A stretch of 64,000 bases of DNA. Origin: Desemzia sp. RIT 804. Lineage in GTDB: Bacteria > Bacillota > Bacilli > Lactobacillales > Carnobacteriaceae. Under the pieces are notes generated by a model, which searched no databases, was not told where the DNA came from, and saw only the letters and a list, made by a program, of their open reading frames with translations. The position numbers and the translations under genes were made by a program. Shown piece after piece: positions 36,902 to 44,890 of the stretch. How positions within the stretch are numbered: position 1 is the first letter of the stretch; the number at the start of each line of letters is the position of its first letter. Location: positions 1 through 64,000 of the forward strand of contig NZ_JAFEMV010000002.1 in the NCBI RefSeq assembly GCF_016892605.1, in the 5' to 3' direction.

Positions 36902-38140
36902 ATGGGATTACCAAATTTCGAAGAAAACTTACAAAAATATGCTCGTGCGATCGTTGAAGCCGGCGTAAATGTATCAAAAGGTCATACAGTAGTTTTGTCT
37001 ATTGATGTAGACCAAGCTCCACTTGCTCGTATGATTACAAAAGAAGCTTACGCTTTAGGAGCAACTGAAGTTATTGTCAAATGGGCTGATGACATTGTGA
37101 ACCGTGAAGTCATGATGAACACTCCAGTAGAACGTTTAACAGATATCCCACAATACAAAATTGATGAGTCTTTAGATCATATTGCTAAAGGCGCTAGCCG
37201 TATCAGCGTTCGCTCTTCTGATCCAGATGCTCTATCAGGAATTGATGCAGAAAAAATTGCTGCATATCAATCTGCTGCTGGAAAAGCAATGATCGAACAA
37301 CGTAAAGCTACTCAAGCGAATAAAGTCAGCTGGGTGGTGGCTGCTGCTTCAGGTGCCAAATGGGCAGCTAAAGTTTTCCCAGAACTAGAAACTACTGAAG
37401 AACAAGTGGATGCTTTATGGGATGCTATCTTTAAAGCCGTTCATATTTATGACGAGGACCCTATAGCAACATGGAATCAAAAAGACGTTACTTTAGAAAC
37501 AAAAGCTGAAGAATTGAACGCACAACAGTTTACTGCTTTACATTATACTGCTCCAGGAACTGACTTAACAGTTGGCTTGCCTGCCGGCCACCGTTGGGAA
37601 GGCGCTGGAAGCTTAAATGCTCGTGGCGAACGTTTCATGGCAAACATGCCGACTGAAGAAGTATTCACTGCTCCAGACGCTAAACGTGTTGACGGCGTAG
37701 TTCGCAGTACGAAACCATTGAGTTATGCAGGGACAACTATCTTAGATATGGAATTCACTTTCAAAGATGGTAAAGTTATGGAAGTAACAGCTGCTCAAGG
37801 GGAAGAAACTTTGAAACGCTTGATCGAAACAGATGAAGGAGCTGCTCGTTTAGGTGAAGTAGCATTAGTACCTAACCAATCACCAATTTCTCAATCAGGT
37901 TTGACTTTCTTCAATACTTTATTTGACGAAAATGCTTCAAATCACTTGGCCTTGGGATCAGGTTATGCTTTCAATATTGTTGGCGGAACTGAAATGTCCG
38001 AAGAAGAATTGGAAGCAGCCGGCTTAAACCGCTCTACTGTTCATGTAGACTTCATGATTGGTTCTAAAGACATGAATATCGACGGTATCAAAGCAGATGG
38101 TTCAACTGTTCCTGTTTTCCGGAACGGTGAATGGGCATAA
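36902..38140 (+). CDS. pepS: M29-family aminopeptidase (PepS/AmpS)
   Basis: 412 residues, normal for the thermophilic-aminopeptidase family, a cytosolic metallopeptidase that trims N-terminal residues from peptides. GLPNFEENLQKYARAIVEAG opens the protein. The C-terminal half carries NMPTEEVFTAPDAKRVDG with conserved Glu and RLGEVALVPNQSPISQSG. HVDFMIGSKDMNIDG with its conserved His and Asp completes the metal site. ATG after AGGGGG. Monocistronic between its promoter and a terminator. Confidence 0.92.
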   Translation: MGLPNFEENLQKYARAIVEAGVNVSKGHTVVLSIDVDQAPLARMITKEAYALGATEVIVKWADDIVNREVMMNTPVERLTDIPQYKIDESLDHIAKGASRISVRSSDPDALSGIDAEKIAAYQSAAGKAMIEQRKATQANKVSWVVAAASGAKWAAKVFPELETTEEQVDALWDAIFKAVHIYDEDPIATWNQKDVTLETKAEELNAQQFTALHYTAPGTDLTVGLPAGHRWEGAGSLNARGERFMANMPTEEVFTAPDAKRVDGVVRSTKPLSYAGTTILDMEFTFKDGKVMEVTAAQGEETLKRLIETDEGAARLGEVALVPNQSPISQSGLTFFNTLFDENASNHLALGSGYAFNIVGGTEMSEEELEAAGLNRSTVHVDFMIGSKDMNIDGIKADGSTVPVFRNGEWA

Positions 38141-38155
38141 TTTTTTAAACAATAT

Positions 38156-38197
38156 AGACCAGTCATCCGACATTATCGTTCGGATGGCTGGTCTTTT
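38156..38197 (+). terminator. Terminator of pepS
   Basis: AGACCAGTCATCCGA pairs with TTCGGATGGCTGGTCT with one wobble, followed by TTTTG. Confidence 0.85.
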
Positions 38198-38282
38198 GTG
38201 TACGAAGGTATAAATTCATGCTCTTTTTTTAACATATCGGCTACAAAACCTTCAATACAAGCAATTGAAACTTATGGTGTTT

Positions 38283-39128
38283 CTATCCTTTTACTCCGCC
38301 TTCTACTAGATTTTTCTTAATGAATCGTTCAGATAAAGCATACATGATGACTACAGGTAATGCAGTCAGTAATGAAGCAGCCATCATTCTTCCCCAAACA
38401 TAATCAGGGGTCGCAAACAAGCTGTTTAAACCTACTGTTAAGGTAAAGTATCCTGAACTGGAAACAAATATAGAAGCAAACAAATAATCGTTCCAAGCAA
38501 CCATAAAGGCATACACGAAAACAGATGCGATTCCTGATATCGCCAGTGGAATGGTAATGTAAAAAATGATCTGTACACGCGTCAATCCATCGATCATTGC
38601 TGCTTCTTCAATACTTTTAGGGATCGTATCAAAATAGCTTTTCAGCATAAAAATGGATGTTGGTAACGTTTGTACGATCATCACAATGATGATCGATGTT
38701 CGTGTGTTGTATAGTCCTAGCGACGAAATGATTTTAAATAAAGGTACTACCAATAGTATTCCAGAAAACATGTAAACAGTATAAAAAGCCGAATTCATTG
38801 TGGATTTAAATTTGAAATTTAATTTCGACATGGCATACGCGCCAAAAATCCCGATAAATACAGAGATGAATGCTGCTAGGAAAGAAACGATCATACTGTT
38901 TTTAAAATACGTTAAAAACGGAAACAAAGCCGGGTTAAAAACATCTTGATAATGCTGCAGCGTAACTACTTCAGGCAGTATGGTCGGATTATAAGAGATC
39001 GCTTCATTAGTCGGTTTCAACGATGTCATCAACATAATGAAAAATGGAAATAGAGATATGACTAAGATCAGCACCAGTAAGACATAAAATAACGTTCGGC
39101 TCAGCATATTTTTTCTTTTACGTTTCAT
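38283..39128 (-). CDS. Sugar ABC transporter permease (MalG-like)
   Basis: 281 residues, six membrane segments. The EAA loop SIEEAAMIDGLTRVQIIFYI binds the ATPase. The C-terminus KNLVEGGVKG is characteristic of MalG-type carbohydrate permeases. The frame extends to 39182, but AAAGGTGG lies nine bases before the ATG at 39128, which overlaps the end of the partner permease by 11 bp. Forms the membrane pore with the MalF-like protein. The substrate is not evident. Confidence 0.9.
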   Translation of the reverse strand: MKRKRKNMLSRTLFYVLLVLILVISLFPFFIMLMTSLKPTNEAISYNPTILPEVVTLQHYQDVFNPALFPFLTYFKNSMIVSFLAAFISVFIGIFGAYAMSKLNFKFKSTMNSAFYTVYMFSGILLVVPLFKIISSLGLYNTRTSIIIVMIVQTLPTSIFMLKSYFDTIPKSIEEAAMIDGLTRVQIIFYITIPLAISGIASVFVYAFMVAWNDYLFASIFVSSSGYFTLTVGLNSLFATPDYVWGRMMAASLLTALPVVIMYALSERFIKKNLVEGGVKG

Positions 39129-40038
39129 TTGCGACATCCACCTTTCTACGTGAGAAGTAAATAACTGTAAACAAGATAACAAAAAGAATCACGGAGATGG
39201 AGGCTGCTTGTCCCATGTCATTTTGAGAAAAAGCTTGCTCATATAAGTAAACCCCAATCACATCCACTTGTTTAGTTAACAAATAAACATCGTTAAACAT
39301 ATAGAATGTCCAAATCGTTCTCAATGTCACGATGGTGATCAATACAGGCCGAATGGCAGGTAAAGTAATGTTCACGAATTTCTGCCAGGCATTTGCTCCA
39401 TCAATTTCGGCGGCTTCATAGAGTGTTTCATCCATTGTCTGCAATATGGCCAAAAAGGAAATAAAGGCATATGGAAAATAACGCCAAATCGCAAAAATAG
39501 TGACCAATACAAAACTGGATGCAGGATTGTCAAACCATAATGGGGCTTTATCTAAGATACCTGTTACATCCACCAGCCAATGATTGATGATGCCATAAGT
39601 ATTGTTAAACATATATTGCCATGCAAATACTAGCGAGATAGACGGCGTAACATAAGATAAAATAATGATCGAACGCGACAACTTTCGGAATCTGAACTCT
39701 CGATTAAACAACATCGCTACTCCTAAACCAAGAACAGTACTTCCGACAACTGTTAAGGCTGTATACAATACTGTTACACCAAGCGATCGATAAAAATCCG
39801 GATCGGTCAATACCGTTTGATAGTTTTTCAGTCCTAAAAAAATCTCATCCAAATTTGGATTCAAAGGTACATCAAAGAAACTGATGCGGATATTTTCAAT
39901 CATGGGATACAAAACCAGCCCAGCTAATAAGATGATCGTTGGCAATAAAAATGCTAATGCAATTTTTGAATCACCTGTTCTGCGTTTAATCTTTTTATTT
40001 TTTCCCCTTGTTTCTGTTGGATTTTGGGGTGGTTTCAT
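39118..40038 (-). CDS. Sugar ABC transporter permease (MalF-like)
   Basis: 306 residues, six membrane segments after a basic N-terminus. The EAA loop LYEAAEIDGANAWQKFVNIT is intact. A GTG at 40047 is too close to AAGGA; the ATG at 40038 has ten-base spacing. It sits between the binding-protein gene and the MalG-like gene. No ATPase gene is in the operon, so a shared MsmK-type ATPase elsewhere is expected. Confidence 0.9.
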   Translation of the reverse strand: MKPPQNPTETRGKNKKIKRRTGDSKIALAFLLPTIILLAGLVLYPMIENIRISFFDVPLNPNLDEIFLGLKNYQTVLTDPDFYRSLGVTVLYTALTVVGSTVLGLGVAMLFNREFRFRKLSRSIIILSYVTPSISLVFAWQYMFNNTYGIINHWLVDVTGILDKAPLWFDNPASSFVLVTIFAIWRYFPYAFISFLAILQTMDETLYEAAEIDGANAWQKFVNITLPAIRPVLITIVTLRTIWTFYMFNDVYLLTKQVDVIGVYLYEQAFSQNDMGQAASISVILFVILFTVIYFSRRKVDVANET

Positions 40039-40104
40039 TTCTCTCACTTCCTTATTTAAAAAACTAATTTTTTTCCTAGTTTATTGTTATTTCTGGAAAA
40101 ATGA

Positions 40105-40132
40105 CCAAGTAAGCTCGTCTTCCCTTACTTGG
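40105..40132 (-). terminator. Intra-operon attenuating hairpin
   Basis: CCAAGTAAG (40105-40113) and CTTACTTGG (40124-40132) between the binding-protein and permease genes, followed on minus by TCATTTTTCC. Such hairpins keep binding-protein mRNA in excess over permease mRNA. Confidence 0.6.
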
Positions 40133-40161
40133 CCACGCTTCACTTATTTATGGAGTTATCT

Positions 40162-41478
40162 TTATTCCGGCATAACATCTTCGATTGTCGATTGAGCTCG
40201 GTTTATTGCGTCATCAACACTTGTGTCTCCGACTGTAATTTGATTGATTAACGTACCGATCGCATTAGATCCAGTGATCGCTCCCATATGAGTAAAGTTT
40301 TGTCCCTCAACTAATCCAAAAACTTGAATAGCATCAAATGAACCGGCGATTTCTGTGGATAACTCTCCAAAGGCTTGGACTACTTCATTACTTTGATATT
40401 CTTCACTATTGGTTACTTCATCGCTGACCGGTTGTGCACCTCCTGGAGACATCAATACCCATTCAGTCATATTTTCTGGTTCAGACATAAATGCAATAAA
40501 GGCTTCTGCAGCATCTTTTTCTGCTTGCTCTAGTCCTCCGGAAATCGTCAATGCTGTGACAGACCCATAAACAGCTTCACTTTCTTCAGTTGGAATAATA
40601 AAACCAATATCGCTTGGATCTCCATTTTCAAAGATACCAGGTAAAATATACGTTGAGTACAATGCCATTGCTGCACTTCCATTTGAGAAGGCATCATTTA
40701 CTTGTGTGGTATCGTTTGAACCAGGCATAGTATATTCAGCTAATTGTTGGTACATTTCAAGTGCTTCACGCATTTCTGGTGTATCTAAATTCAGATTTCC
40801 TTCATTATCTAAAATATTGGCATTATTTGATAAAGCAAATTGCGAGAATCCTTGTTCTGAAAATGGCCCTTCAACTGTTGGCAACGCAATACCGTATTGA
40901 TTATTGGATGTATCTGTCAGTTGTTCAGCTGCTGATAATAATTCTTCCCAATTAGCAGGCTCCTCGATTCCTGCTTCTTCAAGTTTTGATTGGCTGTACC
41001 AAATCCCTTGCACCCATCCGCTTAACGGAACTCCTAAATAGCCTTCTCCATCTTCACTGCTCAATAAATTCAATGCACCTTCGTAATAACTTTGTGGTCC
41101 AATATCTTCTACCAATTGAGTAGTAGCTTCTACATCGATCAGTTGCTCATTTGCCATTGTTTTTGCAAAATCTTGTCCCACTTCAATAACTGCTGGCAGC
41201 TCCCCTGCTTGAGCTAAAGTAACTACGTTCGTATTGTATTGCCCTTCTTCTACCGGAACAGTTTCTACTGTTATGCCTTCATTTTCTTCTTCAAATCGGT
41301 CGATCATTCCTTCGATGACTGTTAAACGTTCTTGTTCTACAGAAGAGGTCATAAATTGAATCGTTATATCTCCTGATCCGTCTCCTCCTTCTTCAGTATT
41401 ATCTGTATTGTTGCCACATGCAGCCAAGACTCCTAACGTTAAACTGCTCATAAGTAAAAAAGCTTTCTTTTTTGACAT
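40162..41478 (-). CDS. Sugar ABC transporter substrate-binding lipoprotein
   Basis: 438 residues. N-terminal MSKKKAFLLMSSLTLGVLAA then Cys21 gives a lipobox (LAAC), so the protein is lipid-anchored outside the membrane. Ser/Asp/Glu-rich linker, then a two-lobe family 1 solute-binding fold (FEEENEGITVETVPVEEGQY, LPAVIEVGQD, FIAFMSEPEN). The frame extends upstream, but GGAGGG is six bases before the ATG at 41478. It delivers an unidentified sugar to the two permeases downstream. Confidence 0.92.
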   Translation of the reverse strand: MSKKKAFLLMSSLTLGVLAACGNNTDNTEEGGDGSGDITIQFMTSSVEQERLTVIEGMIDRFEEENEGITVETVPVEEGQYNTNVVTLAQAGELPAVIEVGQDFAKTMANEQLIDVEATTQLVEDIGPQSYYEGALNLLSSEDGEGYLGVPLSGWVQGIWYSQSKLEEAGIEEPANWEELLSAAEQLTDTSNNQYGIALPTVEGPFSEQGFSQFALSNNANILDNEGNLNLDTPEMREALEMYQQLAEYTMPGSNDTTQVNDAFSNGSAAMALYSTYILPGIFENGDPSDIGFIIPTEESEAVYGSVTALTISGGLEQAEKDAAEAFIAFMSEPENMTEWVLMSPGGAQPVSDEVTNSEEYQSNEVVQAFGELSTEIAGSFDAIQVFGLVEGQNFTHMGAITGSNAIGTLINQITVGDTSVDDAINRAQSTIEDVMPE

Positions 41479-41561
41479 TTGAATCCCTCCAATTTGTGTT
41501 GTGATTGAAATGATGTGTAACAAAAAGATGAGCTTACGCGGAATGATGTAGGTTCAGAAAT

Positions 41562-41577
41562 AAGTAAGAGCTTACAT
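41562..41577. promoter_or_regulatory. LacI/cre-like operator upstream of ABC operon
   Basis: ATGTAAGCTCTTACTT on minus, about 85 bp before the binding-protein start, resembles LacI-family and cre operators (TGTAAGCGCTTACA type) with CT in place of the central CG. A half-copy GTAAGCTC is near 41531. Confidence 0.45.
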
Positions 41578-41642
41578 TTATTTTAACAAATGCCTCTTAG
41601 TTCTCCTACTAATACGATTTTAGAGGCTCAATACACACGCAA

Positions 41643-41676
41643 AGAAGCTGAGACAATATCATTGTCCCAGCTCCTT
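41643..41676 (-). terminator. Terminator of aldo/keto reductase gene
   Basis: AGCTGGGACAAT pairs with ATTGTCTCAGCT over a three-base loop, then TCTTT on minus. The GGGACAA/TTGTC core is also seen in the palindromic element at 56661-56843. Confidence 0.75.
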
Positions 41677-41684
41677 TCCTATGT

Positions 41685-42536
41685 TTAGTCAAACTCTTCA
41701 TATTCGTTTGGATGTTGCCCTTCTACTAAGCCATCTAGTCCTTTATCTAAGCTATCGATGCTTTTCATTTCCTCTTCACTTAAAGTGAAATCAAAAATAT
41801 CAAGGTTGGCGCGTTGATGTTTATTGCTAGAAGCTTTCGGAATGACCAGCACGTTTTCTTGGTAATTCCAACGCAATATGATCTGCGCAACTGATTTTTG
41901 GTGTTTTTCAGCTAATGAAGCAATGATGTCATTTTCTAGTAAGTCATTGATCTCTCTTCCAAATGGACTCCATGCTTCTGTTAAAATACCGTGTTCCTTA
42001 TTGTATTCTATTACACGTTTATTCGTGAAATAAGGATGGCGTTCAATCTGGTTGGTAGCCGGAGTGACCCCAGTTTCCTCAATAATACGGTCCAAGTGTT
42101 CTGGTAAGAAGTTGGAAACTCCAATAGAACGAATCAAACCTAATTTTTGAGCATCCACCAATGCTTGCCATGCTTCTACATACTGATCTTGTTTTGGCAA
42201 AGGCCAGTGAATCAAATATTTATCAAAGTAATCAATCCCAATACGATATAGGGATTCCTGGATCATCTTAATAGCATCATCATACTTATGTTTTGCTCCT
42301 GGTAATTTTGAGCTGATCAAGATTTGATCTCGTGGTACTGAACTTCTACGAACAGCTTCTCCAACCATTCCTTCATTATTGTAATTAGTTGAAGTATCGA
42401 TCAAGCGATACCCATTATCAAGAGCATCCATCACTTCAGATACCCCCTTAGCGCCTTGGATATTGACAGTACCCAACCCAATCACGGGAATTTCTTGACC
42501 ATCGTTCACTGTATAAGTTGGAATAGATTTGCTCAT
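41685..42536 (-). CDS. Aldo/keto reductase (AKR5-like)
   Basis: 283 residues, NADPH-dependent TIM barrel. Seen: IPVIGLGTVNI, LIDTSTNYNNEGMVG with Asp and Tyr, Lys in ISSKLPG, His in YLIHWPLP, IGVSNFLPEHL, and a C-terminal IPKASSNKHQ cofactor motif. The frame starts at a TTG (42554), but AAAGGG is nine bases before the ATG at 42536. Substrate unknown; relatives reduce dicarbonyls. Confidence 0.9.
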   Translation of the reverse strand: MSKSIPTYTVNDGQEIPVIGLGTVNIQGAKGVSEVMDALDNGYRLIDTSTNYNNEGMVGEAVRRSSVPRDQILISSKLPGAKHKYDDAIKMIQESLYRIGIDYFDKYLIHWPLPKQDQYVEAWQALVDAQKLGLIRSIGVSNFLPEHLDRIIEETGVTPATNQIERHPYFTNKRVIEYNKEHGILTEAWSPFGREINDLLENDIIASLAEKHQKSVAQIILRWNYQENVLVIPKASSNKHQRANLDIFDFTLSEEEMKSIDSLDKGLDGLVEGQHPNEYEEFD

Positions 42537-42633
42537 TTTCTTCATCCCTTTCAATGTGCTTTACTTACTTATCTTATCAGTCATGCAAACAGAATGTAAA
42601 ATGATATGAACAGTAGATAAATCTATTTTATTT

Positions 42634-42963
42634 TTAGTAATTCTCAACGATTACCTTAAATTGACGATCCAAGTTTTCCATGTTCACAAAGCGAGCTTCA
42701 CGTATCATTTCTTTTCCATCTACAAATAACAGCAACGCTGGTACACTAAATACGGTAAAGTCTCCTGCTACTTCAGGTATCTGATCGGCATCTACTTGGA
42801 TAGATTGAATTCTTGGATAGTTTTCAAGTATTGCTTGTACTTGAGGACGAACTGCATGACAAACACTGCAATCTTCTCGAGAAATATACACAAATGCTAA
42901 TTCATTTTCTTGAATAAACTGACGTACTTCCTCAATAGTTGCAACTTGTTGAAATAATTCCAT
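42634..42963 (-). CDS. Thioredoxin-like protein (CSVC active site)
   Basis: 109 residues. Thioredoxin fold with active-site Cys32 and Cys35 in REDCSVCHAV, in place of WCGPC, and cis-Pro in FSVPALLLF. It is probably a cytosolic oxidoreductase; this type is annotated simply as thioredoxin family in lactic acid bacteria. ATG six bases after AAGGAAGAG. Monocistronic, about 150 bp before the tRNA-Arg locus on the other strand. Confidence 0.85.
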   Translation of the reverse strand: MELFQQVATIEEVRQFIQENELAFVYISREDCSVCHAVRPQVQAILENYPRIQSIQVDADQIPEVAGDFTVFSVPALLLFVDGKEMIREARFVNMENLDRQFKVIVENY

Positions 42964-43075
42964 CTTATTCTCTTCCTTTGCGTATTTTCTATTATTGTAA
43001 CATGCTCCGCTGCTTTCACAAATTTTAAAAAAATGATCTCAATTCATTTGAATAACAAGAAAACTTGAAAAGGGC

Positions 43076-43104
43076 TAGACAAGTTTTTGGAAACATGAGA
43101 AAAT
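43076..43104 (+). promoter_or_regulatory. Candidate promoter of tRNA-Arg
   Basis: -35 TAGACA (43076-43081), 17-bp spacer, -10 GAAAAT (43099-43104), ending 14 bp before the tRNA. The -10 is weak. Confidence 0.4.
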
Positions 43105-43118
43105 GAATCTATTCATGA

Positions 43119-44010
43119 GGTCCTATAGCTCAGTTGGATAGAGCAAACGTTTCCTGTACGCAACGTTTTACTACAAACTAGATTTGAAAAAATCTACAAA
43201 ATGTAAGAGCTTTATAGCTCAACTGTTATTACGATATTGTGTGAATTGAAAAAAGCACACTCAAGTCAACCGCTTGAGAAAAACCTTGATCTCCGATTGG
43301 CATGAGTCAAGAATAGATGATGATTGTCAAAAGTTCGGTAAAGACGGCAAAAAGCAATTGCTGAGTAGTCGGAGGGCTATAAATTAAATATGGTGAGAAT
43401 GTACTTCGGTACTGACGAACTTTCGAATGTACGGATGTTTTTTCATTTGAATGAATGAATTAAAGCGCGGTGGCTTGTTTAGGAAAGCAGGTACTGTTGT
43501 TGAGGATTTACCTCAATAGTTCTTGGTTAAATGGTTGTGGATCAAAAACGCTGAAACATCTATAGAAAGCACCTAAGTTTAACTGTAAAGCTAGTAATAA
43601 CGGAACGTTGGAAGCAACTAAGAACTATACACTTCTATTTGAGGGTTCTAAATAGCAGGATAATGGCTATTGAATAGTTGTGGCAGCAGCTGTGTAGTAC
43701 CGATGAATCTGGGATAACAACTAGTGGAGGGAAGATGGCTAGTCAATCAAAATATTCGTTGGAGCATAATGCACTTATTTCTGTATCTTAGCTTTTGTGC
43801 TGCTTCGGCAACACAAAGCATAGCAACATTTATTCATAAGAGACCTTCTCTCTTCAACAGTATTTTGATTGATGGAACGCCTTGTGCGATGAAAGTCGCC
43901 TGCAAGGTGTGGACTGGGGGAAAACAAGTAGTCTGAGCAAGTAAGGTTGCAGACGAACGTTACCTATCAGTATAAACGTTAGGTCGGGAGTTCAAATCTC
44001 TCTAGGGCCG
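43119..44010 (+). tRNA. tRNA-Arg(CCT), split by a group II intron
   Basis: 5' exon 43119-43155: acceptor GGTCCTA, D-arm GCTC-AGTTGGATA-GAGC, anticodon stem AACGT, then TTCCT. 3' exon 43974-44010: AA, ACGTT, variable AGGTC, T-arm GGGAG-TTCAAAT-CTCTC, acceptor TAGGGCC and G73. Joined, they form a complete cloverleaf with loop TTCCTAA, that is anticodon CCT. No CCA is encoded. The 818-bp insert falls between positions 36 and 37. The tRNA can only mature if the intron is removed from the transcript. Confidence 0.88.
43156..43973 (+). mobile_element. ORF-less group II intron inside tRNA-Arg
   Basis: Domain V is a canonical 34-nt hairpin (43877-43910): ACGCCTTG pairs with CAAGGTGT, and the top is GCGAT-GAAA-GTCGC with a CTG bulge; the CGC catalytic triad is present. 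The 3' end reads GTTACCTATCAGTAT, as in domain VI of chloroplast-like bacterial introns. AGGAAA at 43481-43486 is fully complementary to the last six bases of the 5' exon (TTTCCT), an EBS1-IBS1 pairing. AGTACCGATGAATCTGGG and GGTGAGAATGTACTTCGG are further domain I-like segments. Domain IV is a CAATCAAAATA/TATTTTGATTG stem with only about 100 bases and no reverse transcriptase. The 5' end GTACG departs from GTGYG. Confidence 0.85.
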
Positions 44011-44011
44011 T
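43995..44011 (+). repeat. att-like direct repeat, tRNA copy
   Basis: AATCTCTCTAGGGCCGT at the 3' end of tRNA-Arg, repeated exactly at 44516-44532. Confidence 0.75.
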
Positions 44012-44120
44012 TTCATATGTAAATACGTGTAAATATAGAGAGTAAAAACCTTTATATTACAGCATTCTTGCGAAATGGAAATCATTATAAATAAATTCAT
44101 TTTGCACAAATTTTGCACAA

Positions 44121-44152
44121 ACCATCTACTTAGTTGTAGGTGGTTTTTTTAG
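44121..44152 (+). terminator. Terminator inside element remnant
   Basis: ACCATCTAC (44121-44129) pairs with GTAGGTGGT (44136-44144), followed by seven T. It may now end the tRNA transcript or be left from a lost integrase gene. Confidence 0.8.
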
Positions 44153-44291
44153 CAGAAAACTAATCATCTTGCGTACATTAAAATAAAGCGAGATGATAAA
44201 AAACGGACCAATTAATTCACAGCATAAATTTAAGAGTAGAAGTAATAAAAACTAGTTATTTTTCACATTGTAAACTTTATCGAAAGCTTAA

Positions 44292-44441
44292 TTACTCTGA
44301 AAAAATGGCATACAAAATAGAACTCATTAATAATCCCCCGACAATTCCCCAGACTAATTGATCAAATACTATTCCGAGTGTGACACCAATTAACGGCCCA
44401 AGAGCTATAAGATAAACCGCTTTGTTTTCTTTCTCTTTCAT
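44292..44441 (-). CDS. 49-residue two-helix membrane protein
   Basis: A small gene with a strong AGGAGG eight bases before the ATG. It begins MKEKENKAVYLIALGPLIGV and contains two hydrophobic segments (about 10-24 and 28-46) joined by FDQLVW, with glycine-zipper spacing (GPLIGVTLG and GIVGGLL). It is the only gene between the att-like repeats. No known function recognised; it may be cargo of the former element. Confidence 0.65.
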   Translation of the reverse strand: MKEKENKAVYLIALGPLIGVTLGIVFDQLVWGIVGGLLMSSILYAIFSE

Positions 44442-44515
44442 TGTGCATACCTCCTATTTTATTTTATTGTGTCACTAAATGAAGAAAAAACCAAGGATTT
44501 ACTATTTCTCCCACT

Positions 44516-44532
44516 AATCTCTCTAGGGCCGT
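44516..44532 (+). repeat. att-like direct repeat, distal copy
   Basis: Second exact copy of AATCTCTCTAGGGCCGT, without the rest of the tRNA; presumed attR. Confidence 0.75.
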
Positions 44533-44540
44533 GAAACATC

Positions 44541-44584
44541 AAAAGAAGCTTCTACTCTAAGTTGAGTTTGGAAGCTTCTTTTTT
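44541..44584 (+). terminator. Presumed original terminator of tRNA-Arg
   Basis: AGAAGCTTC (44544-44552) pairs with GAAGCTTCT (44571-44579) and runs into TTTTTT. It follows the distal att-like repeat by nine bases. Confidence 0.8.
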
Positions 44585-44890
44585 GTGATTTTATTTTTAA
44601 TAAAATGAACGATAGCCCTCTCTATTTAAGAGAAGGCTATCTAACTAATCAATATTCAATATTTTAAGGCTATCTAAACTATTACTCATTTTCAATATTT
44701 CAATTTATACAATGTATTCCCTAACCTCTAATACATCCTTGTAGCCCCATAGCTACTCCAGTGTGAATAAACTTGCCGCGTAAAACATAAAACTCGTATA
44801 TCAATATCTTTCGTGTAACAAATAGTATAACACACTTTCGAATTTATTGCTAATGTGATTACAGTGTCAACTAGCTGAATACATTTTTAG
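44585..44890. other. Intergenic, mostly featureless
   Basis: One hairpin GATAGCC/GGCTATC (44618-44650) without a T-run, otherwise AT-rich sequence. No ORF or promoter could be supported. Confidence 0.5.

Larger units (their letters stand above)
43995..44532. mobile_element. Remnant of a tRNA-integrated element
   Basis: A 17-bp duplication of the tRNA 3' end bounds about 520 bp. Inside are a tandem 11-bp repeat TTTTGCACAAA (44100-44110, 44111-44121) like integrase arm sites, a terminator, and one small membrane-protein gene. There is no integrase. The terminator expected behind a tRNA lies just outside the distal repeat, which fits insertion between tRNA and terminator. Confidence 0.6.

Noticed and set aside
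36741-36977. 78-codon minus frame
   Set aside because: It covers the pepS promoter and start; no ribosome-binding site and low-complexity translation.
43724-43936. 70-codon plus-strand frame
   Set aside because: It spans domains IV and V of the group II intron, has no maturase motif and no ribosome-binding logic; explained by the intron RNA.
43156-43973. Group I rather than group II intron
   Set aside because: Group I introns are known in bacterial tRNA-Arg(CCT), but here the domain V hairpin, the AT 3' end and the EBS1 match fit group II; no P7/G-binding core was seen and the 3' end is not G.
43995-44532. Intact prophage or integrative element
   Set aside because: Only about 0.5 kb with no integrase, repressor or structural gene; described as a remnant.
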